Assembly (NCBI GenBank): GCA_021203515.1
Contig: JAJQAY010000018.1
Span: 1 to 55,793 of the forward strand
DNA from: Bacteroides sp.
GTDB taxonomy: Bacteria; Bacteroidota; Bacteroidia; Bacteroidales; Bacteroidaceae
Direction of reading: 5' to 3'
DNA: 55,793 nucleotides
Positions 44,963 through 54,765 of the stretch are shown piece after piece. A model generated the notes under the pieces. The model was given only the letters and a program-made list of their open reading frames with translations. It was not told where the DNA came from and ran no database searches. A program made the position numbers and the translations under genes. Numbering within the stretch: position 1 is the stretch's first letter; the number at the start of each line of letters is the position of its first letter.

Positions 44963-46333
44963 TTATCGACGCTTAACATCAACAACTTCACCTGTCATAT
45001 CCGATAATAATGTGTTTATTGAAGCCGTGGCAACATCTTGTGGATTAAGTAATGTGTTCTCAGGTTCATTTCCGAAATTACGAATACGCATAGGGGTTTT
45101 AGTTCTCTCTGGATTTATACAATTAATACGGATACCATATTCAAACCATTCTTCACCAAGAGCTTGTACAAGGTTTACAATAGCTGCTTTGGAGGATGAA
45201 TATACACTATATAGAGATCGACCACGAGTATACGAACTGGAAGTATAAAATAACAAAGAACCTTTTGACTCTTTTAGATAGGGATATGCCTCTTTGGCTA
45301 TAATAATACACCCCATATAATTAACATTGACTTCTTGTTGGATTGTATTATAATCCATGTTGGCTAACACTTGTTTATCTAACAAGCCAGCTGTATTCAC
45401 AATCCAGTCTATCCGCCCTTCTTTGGCGTATACTATCTGCAAAGCATTCTTTACGGATGGTATATCTGAAACATCCACCCCACAAGAATGGCTAAAGACA
45501 TGAATCGAAGCTTTGTATTTAGTGCAAAGCTTCGCCACCTCTTGTCCAATACCATAAGTTCCTCCAAATATGACAATAACCTTGTCTGCTATATTTTTAG
45601 CATGAATAGGATCTAGATATAGTGATTGATTAGTACTACGTAATTGAAATAGTTTATCCAACAAAAAAATATCTTCATTATATGTTAGTTTCATATTAAA
45701 TTGTTCGCCCTTAACCACATAAATTGGCTCATCCGGCAAATATTTCAAAACGACTTCACAATCATCTGTTGTCTTAAATTCACTATCCAACAATGCCTTT
45801 TCATAAGCCAATTTTATAATCGAGCGTTTAAATGCTTGTGGAGTTTGCCCGTTGCGTAATAAAGACCGAGAAGGAATTCGAACTATTTCATCATTATCAT
45901 CTACCTGTATGATGGTATCTGTTGTAGGAACTGCCACATCAACAGCACTATACCGTTCCAATGCTTTTAAGCAGTCATTTATTATCCTATCATTTACCAA
46001 TGGACGTACTGAGTCATGGAAAATCAAGTTTACTTCTTCGTCATAGGCATTAATAGCAGTTATACTGGAATGGCATCTCTCTTTTCCGCCAACCAATATT
46101 TTTTTTAATTTTGTATAACTATTCCTTTCTGAAATATCTTCCACATCTCGAATGTAGTCGATATGAGAAACAACTACTATCTCATCAATCAATGGATGAT
46201 TTTGAAATACATCTAATGTGTGCTCTATAACTTTTTTACCTGCAACCTTCAGAAACTGTTTGGGTAGTACACTACCCAAGCGAACACCGGCGCCACCAGC
46301 TAAAATCACAGCTACATTTTTTACATTTGCCAT
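44963..46333 (-). CDS. Bifunctional ribitol-5-phosphate cytidylyltransferase / SDR reductase
   Basis: A 456-residue fusion. Residues 1-235 are IspD-like: VILAGGAGVRLGSVLPKQFL (CTP loop), FHDSVRPLVNDRIINDCLKA, RNGQTPQAFKRSIIKLAYEK. Residues 245-456 are a short-chain reductase: VIVIFGGTYGIGQEVAKLC (NADPH loop), WIVNTAGLL, and YSVYSSSKAAIVNLV (Tyr-x3-Lys). This is the Bcs1/TarI-TarJ arrangement that reduces ribulose-5-phosphate and activates it as CDP-ribitol. A plain IspD for isoprenoids is unlikely because of the fusion and context. Complete frame. Confidence 0.9.
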   Translation of the reverse strand: MANVKNVAVILAGGAGVRLGSVLPKQFLKVAGKKVIEHTLDVFQNHPLIDEIVVVSHIDYIRDVEDISERNSYTKLKKILVGGKERCHSSITAINAYDEEVNLIFHDSVRPLVNDRIINDCLKALERYSAVDVAVPTTDTIIQVDDNDEIVRIPSRSLLRNGQTPQAFKRSIIKLAYEKALLDSEFKTTDDCEVVLKYLPDEPIYVVKGEQFNMKLTYNEDIFLLDKLFQLRSTNQSLYLDPIHAKNIADKVIVIFGGTYGIGQEVAKLCTKYKASIHVFSHSCGVDVSDIPSVKNALQIVYAKEGRIDWIVNTAGLLDKQVLANMDYNTIQQEVNVNYMGCIIIAKEAYPYLKESKGSLLFYTSSSYTRGRSLYSVYSSSKAAIVNLVQALGEEWFEYGIRINCINPERTKTPMRIRNFGNEPENTLLNPQDVATASINTLLSDMTGEVVDVKRR

Positions 46334-46360
46334 AGCATAATTAAATCTTTACATTCAGAG

Positions 46361-47128
46361 TTATTTTCTTAAAGTTCCTGCTATTTGAAAATACAAGGCA
46401 TTCCAAAAGCTATTTTCTTTTTTATAGTTCGGATATTTCATGATGGAATATTGTAAAGCATATAGCCATGCTCCAAACAATCCTAATAATCGTCTATTCA
46501 CCCATCCGCGATCGTAAAAAAACTGGTTAGTATGTCCCTTAAACCATTGGGAGGTCGTTTGTCTCACCGTGGCTATCACTGCCGGAACATACCATAGTTT
46601 AAGTCCCCGTTTCAAACAGTCAATCAGGAATATATTCTCTTCTCCACCTCCATTTCCAGTTCCGGAGCCCATTTCCACGTCAAACCGGATATTCTTTTCT
46701 AAGATTTTTTCCCGACGAAAAGCTATTTGAAGACTACAAGTTTTCAATGCACCTACATATCCAAGTCTTTTTTGTTGCTCAGGAAACTTCCGCCATGAAT
46801 GATGCAGTGCAAAAGTGATAACATCCGCTTCAGGCATTTCTTCAAAGGCTTTAATAATCGCAGCAGCGTATCCTTCCTCAAAAAACTCGTCATCATCACA
46901 AATCAGGCAAATGTCGCCACAAGCGTTTTCAAGCGCCATATTACGGCTTCTGGAAAGTCCACGTTCCGTAGTCGAAATCATCCGAATGCGATGACCGTCA
47001 CAGATTGTTTCCGTAAAATCACATTTGTCGTGCTGATTTATAATCAATAAATCAGACTGGATATGAGTGCGCTGCGCAATGCTCATATCCTCTTGATGCA
47101 TGCAAGAGAGTAAAACTTCTAAATTCAT
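46361..47128 (-). CDS. Family 2-like glycosyltransferase
   Basis: A 255-residue GT-A protein starting MNLEVLLSCMHQEDMSIAQR. RMISTTERGLSRSRNMALEN and ICLICDDDEFFEEGYAAAII give the conserved Ser-Arg-Asn and DDD motifs. YFQIAGTLRK ends the protein. Donor and linkage unknown. It lies between Wzy and the CDP-ribitol gene in the same direction. Confidence 0.87.
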   Translation of the reverse strand: MNLEVLLSCMHQEDMSIAQRTHIQSDLLIINQHDKCDFTETICDGHRIRMISTTERGLSRSRNMALENACGDICLICDDDEFFEEGYAAAIIKAFEEMPEADVITFALHHSWRKFPEQQKRLGYVGALKTCSLQIAFRREKILEKNIRFDVEMGSGTGNGGGEENIFLIDCLKRGLKLWYVPAVIATVRQTTSQWFKGHTNQFFYDRGWVNRRLLGLFGAWLYALQYSIMKYPNYKKENSFWNALYFQIAGTLRK

Positions 47129-47160
47129 AAATTATAGGGATATACAAACAATTACATTTT

Positions 47161-48234
47161 CTAAAAATAGACGGATTTGCATAGATACTCACTGCGAGCA
47201 AAAACCGTCACTTTCAGACCGTAAAAAAGAGATAGCAAAGAAATTATAATAACAAACTGAAATCGGCGGTTATTTCTAAAAAGATAACGCAAATAATAAT
47301 AAAAGGGGAATATCGACAATATCAGAAAATAGTCGAAGATCCGGCCCACAACGCTTAAGTTCAAAATCATCAACCTCATGCAAAAACTCCAAAAGCCCCA
47401 TTTAAAATAGATTATTTCTTGCTCTGTCATTTCCATTTTCTTAAAACGAACAATAGACAAAACATAGAACGGAATAAAAATATATTTTGTGATTTTGACA
47501 ATAATACTTTTATCCTCATACTCATGCCCGGTTATATAATAAGCATAAGCATCAGACAGATATGGAGCTATAAAGTCTAACATTTCTACACGAAATATAA
47601 AGCTCAAGAATAGGGAAATACACAATAAGATTAATAAGTATTTCGATGAAAATCTTTCAATCACCTTTTTAGCCAGAAATACTATTAACAAAATAAAAGC
47701 CGATTGATGAACCAGCATCGATACAACAATGAAAAAAAAACCTTTCAGTTTTTTCTCCTCCAAAATCAACAGCAATGCGTACGTTCCTATATAGATGGCA
47801 GTAGCCTGCCTTAAACCGTTTAACTGATTGTTGAATAAACTGCTGACCGTTATATAAAGCAGTATAAACAGAAATATATACCTTAAATCTATCCGCTTTA
47901 ATATGAGGTAAAAGAAGTAAAAATTAATTCCATAAAAGACAAAGAATAAAGATTGTCCATAAAAGCCTAGAAAATTAAAAAAAGAAATTATCCAAACGAA
48001 CAGATACTCATTATTATGCCGATATACCTCAATTCCTTCACCATTGAATATGTTATAATACGACCAATAGTCGGTACCTACATCGTTTTGTCCGCCACAT
48101 ATGGCGAGCCAAATTAAGAATATAGGTAAAAGAAGTCCTAGCAATGCACTAAATGAAATTTTCATGTGCGAGTAGTGCTTCCCTATGCAATAGGCAGAAA
48201 TAATGGAATATAAATAATTAAGAAAAAACACCAT
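47161..48234 (-). CDS. wzy: EpsG-family polysaccharide polymerase (Wzy)
   Basis: A 357-residue polytopic protein with about ten helices. GGQNDVGTDYWSYYNIFNGE is the EpsG/Wzy periplasmic loop signature, with SSLFNNQLNGLRQATAIYIG later and HQSAFILLIVFLAKKVIERF near the middle. It should polymerise lipid-linked repeat units in the periplasm. Low G+C, like the rest of the glycan locus, suggests acquisition. The frame is complete. Confidence 0.87.
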   Translation of the reverse strand: MVFFLNYLYSIISAYCIGKHYSHMKISFSALLGLLLPIFLIWLAICGGQNDVGTDYWSYYNIFNGEGIEVYRHNNEYLFVWIISFFNFLGFYGQSLFFVFYGINFYFFYLILKRIDLRYIFLFILLYITVSSLFNNQLNGLRQATAIYIGTYALLLILEEKKLKGFFFIVVSMLVHQSAFILLIVFLAKKVIERFSSKYLLILLCISLFLSFIFRVEMLDFIAPYLSDAYAYYITGHEYEDKSIIVKITKYIFIPFYVLSIVRFKKMEMTEQEIIYFKWGFWSFCMRLMILNLSVVGRIFDYFLILSIFPFYYYLRYLFRNNRRFQFVIIISLLSLFYGLKVTVFARSEYLCKSVYF

Positions 48235-48243
48235 AAAAACAAC

Positions 48244-48996
48244 CTATTTCACCCATTTAAGCCTTTTCGCAATCACCGCGATTTTATGAGCTGTACTTTT
48301 ACCCACAATTTTCGACACACACTTAAAGAGTTTCTGCCTCGTTCCATGCCACGATGCTGCATAATGATGAATAGAACGAGTATTCGTAGTTACATTCATC
48401 TCATTCGTCTGATAGTCTATCGGACAGAAATATTCCTTCGGATAAATCCAGACATCCGCTACTTTCTGTATCTCGTTTACATTCTTCAAACCTCTAGCCA
48501 TCAGCAAATCTGTAGTATATTCCACCACCGTCTTCAAATTCAATCCACCATCAGCACGTAGAAAATGAAGTCCTTCATATAGCTCCAAGATTTCAGCATA
48601 CAGCCCAGGCCTTGGCTTGCATCCCAAGCCAAGGCCTGGATTAACTGCTAGCACAGTCGCCCCGTTTTCTTGTCCTGCCTCATTCTCACACCCCATAAAT
48701 GCCCCACGCTCAATAATATCATCCAACGGCTTTATTACCTCCACATCCGTATCAAAGTACAATCCCCCGTGATGATATAAAATATAAAAACGGGCGTAAT
48801 CACTCACAAAAGCATACTTCCTGGCCTCGTAAGCCTCACGGGTATAAGGAATACTGTTCATATCGAAATTATCCTCATTCCACTCCTTTATCTCGTAGTC
48901 GGGAAGATACCTCTTCCACGACTCGATGCATTTCACAGCAAGCGGTGGAAGAGGATTTCTTCCGAACCAACAATAATGAATAATCTTAGGTATCAT
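48244..48996 (-). CDS. DXD sugar-binding (GT32-like) glycosyltransferase
   Basis: A 250-residue GT32/OCH1-like enzyme: MIPKIIHYCWFGRNPLPPLA is the family start and YHHGGLYFDTDVEVIKPLDD the DXD motif, with SIHHYAASWHGTRQKLFK near the end. An unusual stretch NPGLGLGCKPRPGLYAE is encoded by a perfect 15-bp inverted repeat (48605-48639); relatives usually have NPGLGLY-type sequence. The frame is maintained across it. Donor unknown. Confidence 0.87.
   Translation of the reverse strand: MIPKIIHYCWFGRNPLPPLAVKCIESWKRYLPDYEIKEWNEDNFDMNSIPYTREAYEARKYAFVSDYARFYILYHHGGLYFDTDVEVIKPLDDIIERGAFMGCENEAGQENGATVLAVNPGLGLGCKPRPGLYAEILELYEGLHFLRADGGLNLKTVVEYTTDLLMARGLKNVNEIQKVADVWIYPKEYFCPIDYQTNEMNVTTNTRSIHHYAASWHGTRQKLFKCVSKIVGKSTAHKIAVIAKRLKWVK
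48605..48639. repeat. Perfect 15-bp inverted repeat inside a coding region
   Basis: CCAGGCCTTGGCTTG, loop CATCC, CAAGCCAAGGCCTGG. No mismatches. It is far more G+C-rich than surrounding DNA and looks like a 24-base in-frame insertion (eight codons, GLGCKPRP). Confidence 0.85.
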
Positions 48997-49063
48997 TTTA
49001 TTCGTTTATTAGTATTAAAGTATCCTTGATGACAATCTTTACCAAGCTTCTAATAATGTAAAT

Positions 49064-50061
49064 TTATTCAGTATATATATTATAGTTTCTACTAATAGAA
49101 AACACATTACGTCTTATATATATTATTCCATTCAAAATAGGTAATAGATTCATGAATGCCAATAATAGACAGCCTAATCTTAATTTTGTAGAGGAATATT
49201 TTATTATTTCACAAAGTGTTATATCCGAGTATAGAGCATTCCATTTTTTTGTAGCTTTCCTCTGCTATACGACAACAGAAAGGCCCAATTCTGTAACCGT
49301 AGCTGAAGTAAATCCTGATGCAGGTCTAAAGCAAGTTCTGTTTGAGAATAGAAATTTATCAAAAAATTTTCTTGGAAAAGTATATCGTCTAAAGACTTTC
49401 TTGACATATTTTGGCAATAAGAATCAGTTCTATATTGAGTATGATGTATAAAAGCCATAGGCAGGCATATCACTTTGTGAACACAATAAAAAAGGCGATG
49501 CGTCAGTAATATATCTTCTCCCATATCTACACCTTCAATGAAACTCACTCTATTTTCTTGTAATAAACCACGACGTATCAATTTGTTCCAAACTACTGGC
49601 ACTAACTTCCATTTAAAAATAACCTTGGCATAAGTTTCTCCTGCTTGTGGCATTATTTGCACTCTGTAAATTTCTTTTTCGGAATATGTATCCCAATAAT
49701 CTGCTATCACAATATCTGCATCCGCTTCTATAGCTTTTGTGTACATTCTTTCAAGCATATCCAATTCACAATAGTCATCACTATCAATGTAGAGTATGTA
49801 TTTTCCAGATGCCGTATCTAATCCTGTGTTACGAACAGCAGCTATCCCACGATTATTCTCATGGCAAAGAAGTTTAAACTGAATAGTACCTTTATAATTC
49901 GCTATGACCTGCTCTACAATTGTCATGCTATTATCCGGAGTACAATCATTAATAATAATACATTCAACACCCTCCGTATAAGTCTGATTTATAATAGAAC
50001 GTATACAACGTTCTATATATTCCTCAACATTGTAAACTGGAATAACGACAGAAATATTCAT
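49064..50061 (-). pseudogene. Family 2 glycosyltransferase, frameshift near the C terminus
   Basis: MNISVVIPVYNVEEYIERCI, ECIIINDCTPDNSMTIVEQV and ASGKYILYIDSDDYCELDML give the GT2 fold and DSDD site. At 49244-49250 a T7 run is one short; restoring it changes GKLQKNGM... into GKLQKKWNALYSDITLCEII and extends the product 49 residues further to TAA at 49064, 332 residues in total. The extension contains a hydrophobic stretch (LGCLLLAFMNLLPILN), consistent with GT2 C termini. The start overlaps the flippase stop. Confidence 0.85.
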
Positions 50062-51605
50062 CTTTTATATTTTTGAATAAGTAATAACTTGAAACGCATA
50101 GCGTATAAACGAGAAGCTTTATCGAAGCAAATAAATAAGATAAAGCTAGATACAGAATATAATATAATAATTCCAATAGCATACATTACCCATTGCCTAT
50201 AGGTACAAGGTAAAACCGGAAATATATTATCACACACAATAGAAACAAAAAGGCAAGAGATGGCTATCAGCAAAAGGTATTTCAGATAGCGTATCACATA
50301 TTCTTTGATATTTTCTTTGAATCCACACTTATATAAGAAAAATGGTTTCCAACTGCAAACAATAAGCAAAAAACTAATAAGAACACCGGACAAGATACCG
50401 GTTAACCCATAAAAATAACCAAGTAAAATAGAAAGCCCTAAATTCAAAACAGCTTCTACCACTGGTGCCCAAATATCCTGAAATAAACCATAGGCATATA
50501 AAAATGTATCATTTGTCCTTGTAAGGTCTATAAAAGTAATAAATATTAAAATGATGAATGCATATTGCTCCAAAATAAAATTAGAGCCAACCCACAGAGT
50601 TATGAAAGAATGACTCAATTTATAAACTCCAAAACATACAATAGAAGCAAACCACACTCTCAATGAGGTCAATTCCCAAAATACAGACTTAATACGCTGT
50701 TTATCTCCCTCTGCTACCAAATTACCTACACCAGCACCTATACTCTTAAATAAAGCATTCACTAACAAGGAAACACCTGTCACAATAAGCATATAATTAC
50801 CATGGATAGCGACAAAAGTCAAAGATGCATAAGCATAAATAACCAGCGGAGTTGTCTGTGCCAATACAACCGTTCCTATCTGATGAAAAAAACTTGCTTA
50901 GTTTTCGTTATGATTTCTGGATACTTCCGCTTCAATCCCCCCCCCGCCGAAGGAGTTGATTTTAGCCAAGGATATTCCCGTTTCAATAATTTATCTAAAA
51001 CTATAGCCGTTGTTATGGCCATCATTAATTCTAAAGCCATCCAATAAATATAACCATTCATCAGATAATAGATAGCCAATATCTGCAGGATAACCTTTAT
51101 GACCTTAAATCCTTGCACATTTAGCGTTACTTTATATTCTTTCTGATCGGCAGTCAAAACTATCTGGCGATAATTGACAAAATAACCAAGCAAAGCACTA
51201 ACCAGTAAGACACAAAATGAACCATAGGTGTACCACAAAGGAACTTTTGCTTTCTCAAATATCAATGGGAAGAAACACATCAAGATACAAGCACCGGCTA
51301 TTACGATGTAGGCTACCCGCTGATAAAGCCATCCTTGTACAGATACGATTTCATTAATTGCTTGAGTATTCTTTTCGTAAAGCGGTTTGTAAAGTATACA
51401 GCCAATAGCACTGCCAATTCCTAACTCTGCCAGGTTCAGAAAACCGATAAGATTCTGCGCAGTAGTATTCAGTCCCAAAACTTCCGCCCCAAATAGTCCA
51501 AAAAGACTTTGCGGGAAAAGAATTGCAAGACTAAATTAATGAAATAAAAAAGAGAGCTACCTTCGCATTTTTGATGCTCTTGGTGGTCCGGGAGTTTTCA
51601 GACAC
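50058..51605 (-). pseudogene. wzx: Wzx flippase (polysaccharide biosynthesis/MATE-like), three frameshifts
   Basis: A lipid-linked oligosaccharide flippase. From GTG 51605: SENSRTTKSIKNAKVALFF, then a missing T (51546-51551), YFINLVLQFFSRKVFLDYLG, a missing G (51487-51490), AEVLGLNTTAQNLIGFLNLA, and finally a missing T at 50886-50892 joining KTKQVFFHQIGTVVLAQTTP. All three restored, the gene is 517 codons exactly. About 12 helices; the AEVLGLNTTAQN segment is typical of Bacteroides Wzx. Three single-base losses in one gene is striking; read-level confirmation would decide between decay and error. Confidence 0.87.
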
Positions 51606-51616
51606 GTATAAAATAA

Positions 51617-52678
51617 TTATTTTACAATATATTTTCTATTAGCATTTCTGATATATTTATAGAAGTTCCATACATAGGTTAAGTAAGAAGCATCTATTCC
51701 CATTATAACAGCAAGAGGCTTGCGAAACCATTTGTACCTTATAGGATGTACGATTTGCCGATAAGAGTGTGATAAAGGCTTAGACAAAATATACTGTTGA
51801 TTCTTATTTATTTCAATCAGTATATTTTGTGTGCGATGAAAAGCGAGAGCAAATTCGTCAGACGTATTATGACTATTCTCTAAAAAAGATTTATATCTTG
51901 ATAAAATATCCGTTTGATCCAAAATTTTTCTTTGCAATGAGAAAGAAAAATGCACAGCTATTGTATTACAATCAAAGCAATGTATTTTATCTATTTGTGA
52001 CGGGATACTTACTGTTAAGAATTCCTCATCATCGCCAATAACCTCTCCCTTAAACAAATTAAAATCTTTTCCAAACCAAGCTACAGCGTTGATGGCATAT
52101 CTGTTTAAAGCAACTTCGTGACATCCGCAATGCAAACTTGTATATTTCCGAGGCAATAGGAAATCATCTAAAAACCACTCATGAAGCTCTTTTGCAAAAT
52201 GTCCATTATACCATTTTAGGTTATAGCTGTTCGCTCCAAAATAACTTTCTAATTTAATAAGACCTTCGGATTGTAATATGTATGTCGATATATCATTATT
52301 GATGACCAAAGGAGAAACCATAAAATAATCAGGATTGTTAATGCGAAAAGTTATCAGCTCTTCAAAAAAACCGGGTTCCAACCATATTACATCATCATCT
52401 AATTTCAGATAAATAGTATCTTCATCACAACAATATTTGTAAAAGGCATTGATGCTCCGCACCCCATCTATCACCCCCTCAGGCTGCTATATCAGATTAA
52501 TCTTAGGGAATTCCTCCGCCATTCTCTCTAAAAAAGCGACATCCAATTTATCTGTTGTATTTACCCACAAATCATACCTATCCACCAGTTGATCAGAGAT
52601 TACCAAAGGTATTAGATACTGTAAATACCGTCTACGCCCGGCAGCTGTATTTACTACGATTTTATAACCATCTTTCAT
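51617..52678 (-). pseudogene. Capsular glycosyltransferase-like protein, TAG after codon 63
   Basis: MKDGYKIVVNTAAGRRRYLQ opens the protein; at 52487-52489 TAG interrupts FPKINLI and QPEGVIDGVRSINAFYKYC in one frame, where Trp or Gln is expected. The rest holds TIYLKLDDDVIWLEPGFFEE (DDD metal site). 353 codons in total. The fold looks like a GT-A glycosyltransferase; family not certain. Next to glf, it may use UDP-galactofuranose (inference). Confidence 0.75.
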
Positions 52679-52688
52679 TTTTATTTTT

Positions 52689-53814
52689 TTATAAAACGTT
52701 TTGAAAAGAACTCTCTATCGTTTTGTCCATATCATAATATTTATATTCGGCCAATCTTCCACCGAATATCACATCTTTCTCTTCTGCTGCCAACAATTTA
52801 TATTTCTGATATAGCAAATTATTTTTCTCGTCGTTTACTGGATAATAAGGCTCCATGCCTTCTTTCCACTCTGTAGAATATTCTTTTGAGATAACTGTTT
52901 TAGAGAGGTTATTAACCTCAGCCCCCGACATCTCAAAGTGTTTATGTTCGATAATACGAGTGTAAGGGGTTTCTATATCTGTATAATTTACGACTGCATT
53001 ACCTTGATAATTAGGAGCATCAATAATTTCTTCATCAAAACGGACAGTACGATACTCCAACTTGCCAAAGCGATAATCAAAGAATTCATCAATCTTACCA
53101 GTAAAAACAATCTTATTAGCTATACTTTTCCAATATTCTCTGTCACTAAAGAAATCCGTATTCATTTTTGTATCAACCCCGGAAAGTAAACCCTCTATCA
53201 ATTTATTGTATCCTCCAATTGGAATACCTTGATATTTATCATTAAAATAATTATTATCGAACACAAAACGCACAGGGAGGCGCTTAATGATGAATGCAGG
53301 TAGCTCTGTGCATTTACGTCCCCATTGTTTTTCTGTATACTCTTTAATGAGTTTTTCATAAATATCTTTCCCTATCAGCAATTGGGCTTGTTCTTCCAAG
53401 TTACGGGGAACTGTTACGCCGGCTTGTCGCATAGTTTCTACCATTTCTGCTTTTTGTTCCTCAATCTTTTTTCTTGCCTCTACCGGCGTAGTCACTCCTC
53501 ACATCTGGTAAAAAGTATTCATATTAAAAGGAAGATTATAAAGTTTCCCTTTATAATTCGCCACCGGAGAATTAGTATACCGATTAAACTCTACTATGGA
53601 ATTTACAAAATCCCATATCTCCTTATTAGAAGTATGAAAATATGTGCTCCGTATTTGTGAACATTAATACCTTCAATATTTTCACAATAAAGATTACCAC
53701 CTAAATGAGGGCGTTTGTCTATTGCTAAACATTTTTCCCTTTTCCACGTGTTATGTAAGCAAAAGTAGAGCCAAATAGCCCAGCACCTACAATCAAATAA
53801 TCATATTTATCCAT
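52689..53814 (-). pseudogene. glf: UDP-galactopyranose mutase, two frameshifts and one TGA
   Basis: A flavoenzyme converting UDP-galactopyranose to UDP-galactofuranose. MDKYDYLIVGAGLFGSTFAY is the FAD loop. One A is missing at 53732-53736 (restoring CLAIDKRPHLGGNLYCEN) and one T near 53637-53640 (restoring HKYGAHIFHTSNKEIWDFV). TGA at 53499-53501 replaces Trp in NTFYQMWGVTTPVEAR. The C-terminal half (KLIKEYTEKQWGRKCTELPA, GIPIGGYNKLIEGLLSG, DVIFGGRLAEYKYYDMD) is unbroken. Total 375 residues, the family length. It implies galactofuranose in the surface glycan. Confidence 0.92.
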
Positions 53815-53832
53815 TTCTTTTAATTTTGTGTA

Positions 53833-53979
53833 TTAACAGTTCCTGCATCTGATAGATAAAAGCATCTTTTCTACAAAAGCATATACGAGAGTATAAAGAA
53901 ATGTCACCGAAAGGAACAGCAATTCAGAAATAGTATTTATCAAATTAAAGGCAAAGTGGTGTTCGGCAGAAGAAGACAT
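53833..53979 (-). CDS. Small hydrophobic open frame upstream of glf
   Basis: MSSSAEHHFAFNLINTISEL is followed by a hydrophobic stretch (LLFLSVTFLYTLVYAFVEK) and a Cys-containing end. 48 residues. It could be a small membrane protein or a relic. It is recorded because it lies in frame-clean DNA directly before the glycan operon; evidence beyond hydrophobicity is lacking. Confidence 0.25.
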   Translation of the reverse strand: MSSSAEHHFAFNLINTISELLFLSVTFLYTLVYAFVEKMLLSIRCRNC

Positions 53980-54019
53980 TCTGGATGCCAAATAGGGGGG
54001 AGACACTACGATAGAATTA

Positions 54020-54319
54020 TTAGTTCCGGTTCATCAAAGTAGCATGAATAGCCGCTATATAAAGATTTGTTTTGGTAAAACGATATATAATCCGATATTT
54101 AGGATGAGAGAGAAAGCTATAATATTTTGTTTTGGCAGTACTCCGCTTTTCATCTAATGTACCTATATTAGGAGAATAAGATAGCGTATTAATTGTATCC
54201 CAAATTCCATCTACAAAATGCCGGGCTGCCTTAGGCCCCATTTTATATTCATACCATTGGGTTACTTTTTCCATAAAACTCAAGGCATCTTTACGAATAA
54301 TAATATTTAATGCCCCCAT
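54020..54319 (-). CDS. RelE/ParE-family toxin
   Basis: 99 residues: ALNIIIRKDALSFMEKVTQW, GPKAARHFVDGIWDTINTL and YYSFLSHPKYRIIYRFTKTN then LYIAAIHAT. The last two are the beta-sheet core of the RelE/ParE fold. Its start overlaps the antitoxin stop by 13 bases. Target unknown. Intact. Confidence 0.85.
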   Translation of the reverse strand: MGALNIIIRKDALSFMEKVTQWYEYKMGPKAARHFVDGIWDTINTLSYSPNIGTLDEKRSTAKTKYYSFLSHPKYRIIYRFTKTNLYIAAIHATLMNRN

Positions 54320-54558
54320 TTTGAGAAAAATGCTTTTACGTCTTCTTTCGATGCGTTACCGCTAGCTTCTGAATGACGAATAACTTCATCAAGCTCTTCT
54401 TCTGTAAAAGCACAAGGCATATCATCTGCATACAACAATTCCAAACATTGTTGCAACTTATCTTCATCGGTCGTATTGTCGATAGAAGCTATAAGCCTAT
54501 TCTTCAAACCTTGAAGAGAGGACGTATTATAAGCGACTGCGGGTTCAGATACTTTCAT
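54307..54558 (-). CDS. Antitoxin of RelE-type module
   Basis: 83 residues: SSLQGLKNRLIASIDNTTDE, DKLQQCLELLYADDMPCAFT, EEELDEVIRHSEASGNASKE. The helical, acidic C-terminal half and overlap with a RelE toxin fit an antitoxin. The N-terminal DNA-binding part is not obvious. A direct repeat (54643-54683) lies 85 bases upstream. Confidence 0.75.
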   Translation of the reverse strand: MKVSEPAVAYNTSSLQGLKNRLIASIDNTTDEDKLQQCLELLYADDMPCAFTEEELDEVIRHSEASGNASKEDVKAFFSKWGH

Positions 54559-54642
54559 TATGATGGACTTTTATTTATTCCTACTACAAAGAACGAAATT
54601 CTATTCGTAATAAACAAATGTTTTAACTATTATCCAGATTAA

Positions 54643-54683
54643 AACTTCTTCCCGAACGCAATCCGCATAAACGTCATGCAAAG
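54643..54683. repeat. 41-bp direct repeat, left copy
   Basis: AACTTCTTCCCGAACGCAAT and on to CATGCAAAG; 39 of 41 bases match 55717-55757. On the minus strand it encodes MTFMRIAFGKKF then TAA, the same peptide end as the porin-like gene at the window's right edge, so it looks like a duplicated gene 3' end. Confidence 0.85.
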
Positions 54684-54765
54684 GTAAGCATTTATTTTAA
54701 TAGTTTAAAGACGGCATTTGGGGGACGCTAACCTTATAGATATTGATATATCCACTAATTATATA

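Noticed and set aside
44963..46333. Plain IspD of the isoprenoid pathway
   Set aside because: The C-terminal short-chain reductase fusion and glycan-locus context fit CDP-ribitol synthesis better.
49152..49451. 99-residue plus-strand frame opposite a glycosyltransferase
   Set aside because: It is antisense to the reconstructed C terminus of the 49064-50061 gene and has no promoter.
50058..53814. Phase variation by homopolymer slippage in wzx, glf and glycosyltransferases
   Set aside because: The tracts are short (4-8 bases), several occur per gene, and similar indels hit housekeeping genes elsewhere, so a general error or decay process is simpler.
54559..54765. tRNA-like attachment site near the 41-bp repeat
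   Set aside because: No cloverleaf, anticodon stem or CCA-type end could be found; the repeat is a protein-coding 3' end.
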